Of a stretch of DNA of 64,000 nt, positions 58,653 to 64,000 are shown one piece after another. The DNA is from Nocardiopsis sp. N85 (GTDB lineage Bacteria > Actinomycetota > Actinomycetes > Streptosporangiales > Streptosporangiaceae): positions 1-64,000 of the forward strand of contig NZ_JARBUT010000023.1 in NCBI RefSeq assembly GCF_028882275.1. Direction: 5' to 3'. The notes under the pieces were generated by a model. That model did not search any database. It was not told where the DNA came from and was given only the letters and a program-made list of their open reading frames with translations. Both the position numbers and the translations under genes were made by a program. Position 1 is the stretch's first letter, and every line of letters starts with the position of its first letter.

Positions 58653-59941
58653 CCGCGCGGCACCACCCAGGCCACGACCCGTTCGCCCAGATCCGGGTCC
58701 GGTTCCCCGGTCACCGCCGCCTCCGCCACCGCGGGGTGGGCCAACAGCACGTTCTCGATCTCCCCGGCGCCGATCTTGTACCCGGCGCTCTTGATCAGGT
58801 CCGTGCTCCTGCGGCCCACGATGCGCACCGACCCGTCGGCCTCCCGGACGGCCATGTCCCCGGTCCGGAACCAGCCGTCGGAGGTCATCGCCTCGGCGGT
58901 GGCCTCCGGCCGGTTCAGGTAACCGTCGAACAGGTTCGGTCCGCGCACCTGGATCTCGCCCACCGCCTCGGGGTCGCCCGGCGGCATCGGCGTCCCGTCC
59001 TCCTCGACCAGCCGCAGCCCCACCCCCGGCAGCGGGGTGCCCACCCCGCCCGGCCGGGAGCCGTCGCCCGGCCGGACGGAGGTGTTCATCAACGTCTCCG
59101 ACATCCCGTACCGCTCGATCACCCGGTGCCCGGTGGCCGCCGTCAACCGATCGTGGTCGGGCCGCGGCAGCGCCGCCGAACCCGAGACCAGCAGCCGCGC
59201 CCCCGCCAACGCCTCGACCAGGGCCGGATCCTCGTCGACGGCCAGCGCCAACCGGTGGTACATGGTGGGCACACCGAACAGCAGCGTCCCTCCCCCGGAC
59301 AGGGCCTCGGTGATCGCCGCGACCTCGAACCGGCCCGGGTGGCGCAGCGTCCCGCCTCGGCGCAGCGGGCCGAGCACCCCCAGCACCAGACCGTGCACGT
59401 GGAACAGGGGGAGGGCGTGCACCAGCACGTCGTCGGCCGTCCACGACCAGACCTCGGCGAGCGCGTCCAGGGTCGAGACGATCGCCCGACGCGACAGCGG
59501 CACGCCCTTGGGGGCGCCGGTCGTCCCGGAGGTGTAGACGATCAGCGCGGTGGCCTCGTCGTCGACCTCCCGGACGAAGGGCGCCACGGCCGGGGCGGGG
59601 GAGGCGTCCACGTCGATCCTGGGCAGGTCGCGCACCACCTCCGGTGGTTCCGCGCCGGGCGGGGCCAGCAGCAGATCGGGGGCGCTGTCGCCGATGACGT
59701 GCGCCGACTCGCGCTCACCCGAACGCGGGTTCAGCGGCACCGCCGCCGCCCCGGCCAGGACCGCCGCGGTGACCGCCACACAGGTCTCCGGGGTCGGTAC
59801 GGCCCACACGGCGACCCGGCCGCCCGCAGGCAGGTCGGCGGCCAGTCGGGAGGCGGCCGACGCCAGCCCCCGGTAGGACAGGGAGCGGTCACCGAAGACC
59901 AGGGCGGGCCGATCGACGGGATCGGTGACGAACGGGAGCAC
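58511..59941 (-). CDS. matB: Malonyl-CoA synthetase (MatB-type acyl-CoA ligase)
   Basis: 476 aa AMP-forming ligase. The P-loop YTSGTTGAPKG, the RYGMSETLMNTSVR adenylate motif, GWFRTGDMAV and the C-terminal Lys in PRNDMGKVLKRAL are intact. It is nearly collinear with Streptomyces MatB, which makes malonyl- and methylmalonyl-CoA from the free acids, a supply for polyketides or acetyl units. The GTG start at 59941 follows AAGGA. It is convergent with the MFS gene, overlapping it by 142 bases. Confidence 0.92.
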   Translation of the reverse strand: MLPFVTDPVDRPALVFGDRSLSYRGLASAASRLAADLPAGGRVAVWAVPTPETCVAVTAAVLAGAAAVPLNPRSGERESAHVIGDSAPDLLLAPPGAEPPEVVRDLPRIDVDASPAPAVAPFVREVDDEATALIVYTSGTTGAPKGVPLSRRAIVSTLDALAEVWSWTADDVLVHALPLFHVHGLVLGVLGPLRRGGTLRHPGRFEVAAITEALSGGGTLLFGVPTMYHRLALAVDEDPALVEALAGARLLVSGSAALPRPDHDRLTAATGHRVIERYGMSETLMNTSVRPGDGSRPGGVGTPLPGVGLRLVEEDGTPMPPGDPEAVGEIQVRGPNLFDGYLNRPEATAEAMTSDGWFRTGDMAVREADGSVRIVGRRSTDLIKSAGYKIGAGEIENVLLAHPAVAEAAVTGEPDPDLGERVVAWVVPRGQAPSLAELSDLVAAELAPHKRPRRLRVVDSLPRNDMGKVLKRALGS

Positions 59942-60109
59942 GGGCGGAGTCCTTCCCGGTGGCGGCGGGGGAGCACCCCCATCTCTACCGCATCCGAGGA
60001 CCCGCGTCCCTCCCGCCCCGGCCCCCCGGGAACACGCACCGGACGCGGGACCGGGACCGGCGCGGATTCCCCCTCCCCGTCCCCGGGGAACACGTTCCCC
60101 CCGCGGTGA

Positions 60110-60787
60110 TCACAGCGAGCGGCCGGACAGCCGCCGCCCGGTGATCTCGATGGCGGTCACCCGCACGTGGACGCCGTCCTCCCGGTCCACCCACGTCGCC
60201 AGCGGCAACCCCGCGCGCAGCACGGCCTCCTCGTCGGGGTCGCGCACCACCCGCCCCCTGCCGGCGATCAGCACGCTCCACCCCTCGCTCAGGGTCTCGT
60301 CGATCCGATCCACCTGGAAGGACACCGGGCCCTCCACGTGGGAGGAGATGACCCCCTCTCGCGCGGTGCGGAACAGGACCCCGTCGCCGTCCCAGACGTA
60401 GGTCACCGGAAGCACGGTCGGCGCGGTGACCCCACCGGTGCCGAAGGCGATCCGACCGATCCCGCCCGGGGAGATGAGCTCCTCGCACTCACTCCGCGAC
60501 AGCACGCGCAGGTCGTGGTGCGGAAAGGCGGTGACCACCGCGCCCGGCGGAAGCCCCGAGGCCGAGCCCAGCAGATCGTCCGGCGAGGTGCGCAGGGCCA
60601 GCGCCAACCGATAGAGCGCCGAGCGGGTCAACACCGGTGGATGCTCCTCCAGATAGGCCACGTACCCCGGATCCATCCCGGCGCGCATGGCCACGTCCTC
60701 CTGGCTCAATCCCAGTTCCGTCCTCCGGTGCACCACCCGTCGGCAGAAATCCCCGCCGGGCGCCCCGGAACCGTGTGCGCTCTCCAT
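60110..60787 (-). CDS. XRE helix-turn-helix fused to a pyridoxamine-oxidase-like flavin domain
   Basis: 225 aa. Residues 10-65 are a helix-turn-helix (RRTELGLSQEDVAMRAGMDP). Residues about 88-225 are a flavin split-barrel (PNPOx_2-type): LSRSECEELISPGGIGRIAF, TVLPVTYVWDGDGVLFRTAR and SFQVDRIDETLSEGWSVLIA. Such fusions are common in actinomycete redox/dormancy regulons and may sense a flavin or F420 state. The ATG at 60787 follows GGAGGGG. The same frame is open far upstream into the HAD remnant, but that is not part of the protein. Confidence 0.85.
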   Translation of the reverse strand: MESAHGSGAPGGDFCRRVVHRRTELGLSQEDVAMRAGMDPGYVAYLEEHPPVLTRSALYRLALALRTSPDDLLGSASGLPPGAVVTAFPHHDLRVLSRSECEELISPGGIGRIAFGTGGVTAPTVLPVTYVWDGDGVLFRTAREGVISSHVEGPVSFQVDRIDETLSEGWSVLIAGRGRVVRDPDEEAVLRAGLPLATWVDREDGVHVRVTAIEITGRRLSGRSL

Positions 60788-60879
60788 GTCCCCTCCGAAC
60801 CCCGACCGTGCGCACGGCCGGTACGAACCTCCCCCGGACCCTCCAGTGTTCGTCCCCGTCCCGGTCTTCGGCAAGGGGC

Positions 60880-61165
60880 TCACGGCGTGTTCCGCGACCC
60901 GGTCCCGGGATCGACCCCGACCACGAACCCGAACCCCCCGCGCGTTCCGGCCTCCACACCGGCGAAGACGGCCTCCACCACGGCGGCCCGACCGGGGGGC
61001 GACCCCCGGTCGGCGCGCCGACTCCAGGAACGGGGCGGGATCAGGTTCGCCGGCCAGGCCCGGTCGGGCGGTGTGCATCCGGGCGGTGTCGGTGACCACC
61101 CCGTCCACGTCGGACGGCACCGCTTCGACACGGTCGGGCCAGAGCACCGGGTCGGTCTCGGACAC
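60880..61165 (-). pseudogene. HAD-family phosphatase / beta-phosphoglucomutase remnant
   Basis: A GTG at 61165 with GAGGAGG before it starts VSETDPVLWPDRVEAVPSDV and DGVVTDTARMH, the N-terminal HAD motif with the second Asp altered context (DVDGVVTDT). After about 50 residues the likeness stops. A piece from near the C-terminus (AVVEAVFAGVEAGTRGGFGF, then VVGVDPG) appears in another frame. The central about 130 residues are deleted. It is clearly non-functional. Genes like it often sit beside USP and flavin proteins in dormancy regulons. Confidence 0.75.
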
Positions 61166-61699
61166 GGGCGATCGCCTCCTCGGCGCGCGGCGTTCCCGGC
61201 CTCCCAGACCATGCCGGGGAGAGCCCGGTGTCAAGGGTCCTCCGACTCCGGGCCGTTCCGGGATCCGTGATGTCCCGGCAGGTCGGAGCGGGTGCTCGGT
61301 GATGTCGGACCGGGGACTTTCGACCCGCCCGGATTCGGCCCTCCGACCCCGGGGGCCGGGATGGTCGATCACCGAGGGTGGGGGCGGGGCCTGCGGACGG
61401 CGGGTCCGCGCTCCCGGACGGTGACGCCCTTATGGCCGGAACGACCCACCACGGGGGCTCCGCGCGCGACCCCGGGACCCGCGCACGCGGCGCGGACGTC
61501 ACCCGGCACTCCCTCACCCCGGGGGAGTGCCGGGGCGGACCCGGACTCCGGTCCCGATGGCCCCTCTCCGGCCGAGGCCGCCGCCCGTCGCGGCCCGAAC
61601 CGGTCGCCCCCTCCCGGGGGCGCGGTCCTTTCGTCCGTTTCCCGGCACGGTTCCACAACGTCCTCGTCTTCTTCCCGCTCTGCGCCACGGTCCTGACCG

Positions 61700-62231
61700 A
61701 GCGCGCCTCCATGGCCCGCTCCGGGACACCGGTGGTCGCCGGCCGGGCCACCGGCGCCGACACGCGCATCGGCGGGATCAGTGGTCTGGTCGGCGGGGTG
61801 CGCGCCCTCGTCACCCCCTACCGCGTCAGATCAACGGGTTCGGCAGGGCGGTCACCCCGGCCGCGGCCGTCGGCGGCGCGCTCCTGTTCGCCTTCGCCGT
61901 CCCGGTGCGCGACGTCGCCCTGGTGGAGGCCCTCGTCGCCGTGGTGGCGCTCGCGGTCTCCATCATCTCCGAGGGGCTGCCCGCCGTCATCACCATCACC
62001 CCGGCCATCGGTGTGCGCGGGATGGCGGCGCGCCGGGCCCTCATCCGGAGCCCGCCCGCCGTGGAGACCCTCGGTGCCACCTCGGTGATCCGCTCCGACA
62101 GGACCGGCACCCTGCCCCGCAGCGGGATCGGTGCGCTGGTGGTGGCACCGGGCGCTCCGGTGTCGCCCCTGTCGGAGGTCGAGAAGCTCGTCGTCCGCAG
62201 GTTCGGGATCCTCCCCGAACCGCGCTCCTGA
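61700..62231 (+). pseudogene. P-type cation ATPase remnant
   Basis: Two frames together give an actuator-domain end (SGTPVVAGRATGADTRIGGI, SGLVGGVRALVTP) and, after a frame change near 61825, the membrane and phosphorylation region (INGFGRAVT, VVALAVSIISEGLPAVITIT, AVETLGATSVI). The phosphorylation motif reads SDRTGTL in place of SDKTGTL. After a further about 35 residues it ends at a TGA, whereas intact pumps continue for over 400 residues. It is a dead fragment of a type II cation-transporting ATPase. Confidence 0.8.
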
Positions 62232-62268
62232 GGGGGACGGGGACCGCCCCCGCGTGTCCCCGTCCCCC
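62232..62268. terminator. Hairpin between pseudogene and hypothetical operon
   Basis: GGGGGACGGGGAC (62232-62244) pairs with GTCCCCGTCCCCC (62256-62268), 11-nt loop, directly before the minus-strand gene stop. Confidence 0.65.
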
Positions 62269-62270
62269 CG

Positions 62271-62723
62271 TCAGCCCCTGCGGTAGGAGGCCAGCCGCCG
62301 TTCGAAGAACGGGTCCACCGGGTGGGCGGCGTACCGGGAGCGATCCTCCACCGTCAACAACATGCGGGGATCGGGTGACAGCAACGCCGTCACGGCCACC
62401 GCGAACGTCTCCGGGGACAGGAGCGTCTCCGCGCCCAGGACGAGGGGGACGCGGGCATCCTCCCTCCGGTGGCTCCACCCCCGCAGTTCGTTCCAGAAGA
62501 GCGTCAGGGGACGGGTCCCCCCGGTCGGGCCCACGCTGACGCGGGCGCTGCGGACCTCGTGCCGCTGCATGTGGCACTCGGGGAAGTGGAGAAGGGGCGC
62601 GTCGCTGAGGTCCTTGCGCAGCCGGTCCGCGCACGCCCGTACGTAGGCGTGGTGATTGAGGGGCCAGGGGGTGGTGTTGGCATCGGGATAGACCAGCCCG
62701 CCGCCGCTCCGAGCCGTGGTCAT
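62271..62723 (-). CDS. Hypothetical protein, resembles DUF6292
   Basis: 150 aa, soluble. It begins with YPDANTTPWPLNHHAYVRAC and contains PLTLFWNELRGWSHRREDAR and SPETFAVAVTALLSPDPRML. This build resembles the actinobacterial DUF6292 family, but I cannot be certain. GAGGAGGACACC precedes the ATG at 62723, which overlaps the stop of the upstream gene by ATGA. It is last of a three-gene operon with an excisionase-like gene at its head. Confidence 0.6.
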   Translation of the reverse strand: MTTARSGGGLVYPDANTTPWPLNHHAYVRACADRLRKDLSDAPLLHFPECHMQRHEVRSARVSVGPTGGTRPLTLFWNELRGWSHRREDARVPLVLGAETLLSPETFAVAVTALLSPDPRMLLTVEDRSRYAAHPVDPFFERRLASYRRG

Positions 62724-63187
62724 GGTGTCCTCCTCTCGTGGTCGGGCCCCGTGCGGGGGTACACGCCTCGGCCGGTGTGCAGGACGGTGAACAGCACCGT
62801 GACGGGGAAACCGGAGGAGAACCCCCGGACGGTGGTGATGCGCTCGCGCCCGTTGCCGCGTTCGCGTCGTGACTCCCGTTCCCGGGCCAGGAGGGACCGC
62901 CATCGCGCCACGACACCGTCGGGGCCGGAGAGGGCGGCCGCCGCGTCTTCGCCGCCGGCCGAGTCGCGTCCGGTCACGATCGTGTAATGGACGATGATCC
63001 GGCCGTCGGTGTCGGTGACGCAGGTGGTCAGCCCCGGCCACAGTCCCGGTTCGCGTTCGAGGACCGCCGCGATGTGCCGGGCCGTGGCCATGATCTTGCG
63101 GGGTCCGCTCACGAGAGGGGGCTCACCCGAGGGTGGCGCGAGGGGCCGGTTCCTGAACCGGGGGGTGTCGATTCGAAGGGCGCTCAT
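62720..63187 (-). CDS. Hypothetical protein, middle gene of the excisionase-like operon
   Basis: 155 aa. It reads MATARHIAAVLEREPGLWPG, TDTDGRIIVHYTIVTGRDS and VVARWRSLLARERESRRERG. No domain recognised; the middle is a beta-hairpin-like segment, the rest charged helices. The ATG at 63187 follows AAAGGAG. ATGA overlap with the next gene, and 26 bases after the first, so it is co-transcribed. Confidence 0.6.
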   Translation of the reverse strand: MSALRIDTPRFRNRPLAPPSGEPPLVSGPRKIMATARHIAAVLEREPGLWPGLTTCVTDTDGRIIVHYTIVTGRDSAGGEDAAAALSGPDGVVARWRSLLARERESRRERGNGRERITTVRGFSSGFPVTVLFTVLHTGRGVYPRTGPDHERRTP

Positions 63188-63213
63188 ACGGATTCTCCTT
63201 TCGTGGATTCCGT

Positions 63214-63456
63214 TCACCTTGGTGATTCGCCGACTTCGTAAGATTCCAGTCGGGCTTTCTCCACGTAACGGTTCAACGATTCGCAGGTGATCCGACGAAT
63301 CCACTTCTTGGGGCCGACCTTCACCGATTCGAGCTCGTGTGTGTAGCAGAGTTCGTAGACGACCCGTTCTGAGATGTCCAGTATTTCTGCGGCTTTCCGC
63401 ACGCTCACCAGAAGCTTCGGAAGTTCTGTGACGGGGGTTTCCAGCTGCTGTGTCAT
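63214..63456 (-). CDS. Excisionase-like helix-turn-helix protein (MerR/HTH_17)
   Basis: 80 aa. VSVRKAAEILDISERVVYEL and then SVKVGPKKWIRRITCESLNR form the winged helix-turn-helix of excisionase/HTH_17 proteins, which bind DNA and bend it or act as small regulators. No Shine-Dalgarno stands before the ATG, but TACATT lies 7 bases before it, so the mRNA is probably leaderless. It is first of three minus-strand genes. No integrase gene is seen in the window, so an element boundary is unproven. Confidence 0.82.
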   Translation of the reverse strand: MTQQLETPVTELPKLLVSVRKAAEILDISERVVYELCYTHELESVKVGPKKWIRRITCESLNRYVEKARLESYEVGESPR

Positions 63457-63463
63457 GAGGGTG

Positions 63464-63492
63464 AATGTAGCAACGAGGTTCGAGGTGCTACA
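63464..63492 (-). promoter_or_regulatory. Leaderless promoter with inverted-repeat operator
   Basis: On the minus strand TTGTAG (-35, 63488-63493), 18 bases and TACATT (-10, 63464-63469) end 7 bases before the ATG. Inside lies TGTAGCA-N13-TGCTACA (63466-63472 with 63486-63492), perfect 7-base arms overlapping both promoter boxes. It would let a repressor, perhaps the HTH protein itself, shut the operon. Confidence 0.6.
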
Positions 63493-63493
63493 A

Positions 63494-63872
63494 GGTGGAG
63501 GTCCTGGGTTTTTTGCGGCGTATGTGATTGTTCAGGACTTTAGTCTCATGGGGAAAAAATATGGTGACGAGCGCAAGCCTCTGCGAGCCTTTGTCGGTCT
63601 CGCATCGTAAAATCAAAGAAAAAAACAGTGTGATCTTGTTTTACCTTGGGGGTCCTTCCGGCCCGGTCGCTCACGGTGATCGCCGGTGGGTGGAAAGGGG
63701 CGGCGCGAATGCGCCGGCCCACGAGGCGCGGCCTCTCTCCGAACATGGAGGGACGGGGCTCACGGCTTGCGTTCCGCGCGCGAAGACCCGGAGGAGCCGA
63801 TCGGGGGCGCGGGACCGGTCGTCGAGGCACGTGTCCGCCTCGGCGGGATCCGCCTTCCGGAGGGCGCGCGAA
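63494..63872. other. Non-coding stretch with an AT-rich patch
   Basis: No gene recognised. From about 63530 to 63650 the sequence is much AT-richer than the window (for example GGGGAAAAAATATGG and AATCAAAGAAAAAAACAG). This may be foreign DNA or a promoter/attachment region near the excisionase-like gene. Confidence 0.5.
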
Positions 63873-63901
63873 GGTCCCGGCCCTCTCCGAGGGCCGGGAC
63901 C
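63873..63901. terminator. Hairpin terminator of the SDR gene
   Basis: A perfect 13-bp stem (63873-63885 with 63889-63901) and 3-nt loop lie 11 bases past the stop of the minus-strand SDR gene. Confidence 0.75.
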
Positions 63902-63912
63902 CGAGAGCGGTC

Positions 63913-64000
63913 TCAGACGGCGGCCCAGCCGTTGTCGACGGGCAGGATCGCGCCGTTGACGTTGCTCGCGGCGTCCGAGGCCAGGAACACGATGGCGGCG
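63913..64000 (-). CDS. Short-chain dehydrogenase, C-terminal end (cut by window edge)
   Basis: The last 28 codons are visible: AAIVFLASDAASNVNGAILP then VDNGWAAV and a TGA (read from 63915 to 63913). This is the classical SDR end, FLASD plus G-x-x-x-x-V-D-G-G-like motif. The N-terminal NAD(P) and active-site parts lie outside the window. Substrate unknown. Followed by a strong hairpin terminator. Confidence 0.85.
   Translation of the reverse strand, partial: AAIVFLASDAASNVNGAILPVDNGWAAV

Noticed and set aside
60788..61372. N-terminal extension of the XRE/flavin protein by about 195 residues
   Set aside because: The frame is open by chance through the HAD remnant. The strong ribosome binding site and family start at 60787 argue for the short form.

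Overview
The window is very GC-rich actinobacterial DNA with strong third-position GC bias, frequent GTG starts, ATGA/GTGA overlaps between genes and long GC hairpins as terminators. Several helix-turn-helix (XRE)/DUF5753 regulators with a DUF397 or DUF6879 partner, DUF6153, DUF305 and a type I-E-like CRISPR repeat point to a filamentous actinomycete of the Nocardiopsis/Streptosporangiales kind. This assignment is inference from gene content. No rRNA or tRNA gene was seen.

Left part (1-15.7 kb): housekeeping and stress genes: a secreted polysaccharide-lyase-like protein, a potassium channel, methionine aminopeptidase, a PEP-mutase-family enzyme, an L,D-transpeptidase lipoprotein, a DUF305/DUF6153 pair, an XRE/MmyB-type regulator, a TetR regulator divergent from a KstD-like flavoprotein, glucose 1-dehydrogenase and a tandem universal stress protein. 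Two broken genes lie here (a zinc alcohol dehydrogenase and a Kef-type antiporter).

Rhamnose use is split. The catabolic operon rhaI-rhaEW-rhaB is at 15.9-20.6 kb. The ABC importer with mutarotase rhaM and a divergent LacI regulator is at 39.5-46 kb. Promoters and AAACG-containing LacI-type sites are alike at both loci, so one regulator probably controls both.

Middle part (20.7-35.4 kb): an orphan three-repeat CRISPR array, a broken XRE gene, a four-gene tripartite tricarboxylate transporter (TTT) operon with two binding proteins divergent from its CitA/CitB-type two-component system, a class A beta-lactamase that appears to lack the deacylating glutamate, an XRE/DUF397 pair, an IS481 remnant, and two adjacent small-gene operons. 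One holds an isoaspartyl-methyltransferase-like enzyme, a CxxC mini-protein and a small protein. The other holds an XRE regulator, DUF6879 and a small protein. They share paired GTTGCAT sites.

35.8-38.7 kb holds the most interesting unit: a tight four-gene operon for a HemK2/MTQ2-like methyltransferase, a CDGSH iron-sulfur protein, a heme-oxygenase-like diiron oxidase (HDO) and an EgtD-like amino-acid methyltransferase that has lost the histidine-imidazole-binding residues. It looks like a small-molecule pathway on an amino-acid substrate.

Right part (46-64 kb): small oxidative or membrane proteins, a BCCT betaine transporter, a protein with an aerolysin-like amphipathic beta-hairpin, and a Fur/Zur-boxed Opp-type importer whose two permeases are fused, followed by an MFS transporter (a layout like metallophore systems). 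Next come malonyl-CoA synthetase matB, an XRE/flavin-split-barrel protein, remnants of a HAD phosphatase and a P-type ATPase, a small excisionase-like operon with a probable leaderless promoter, and the end of an SDR gene cut by the window edge.
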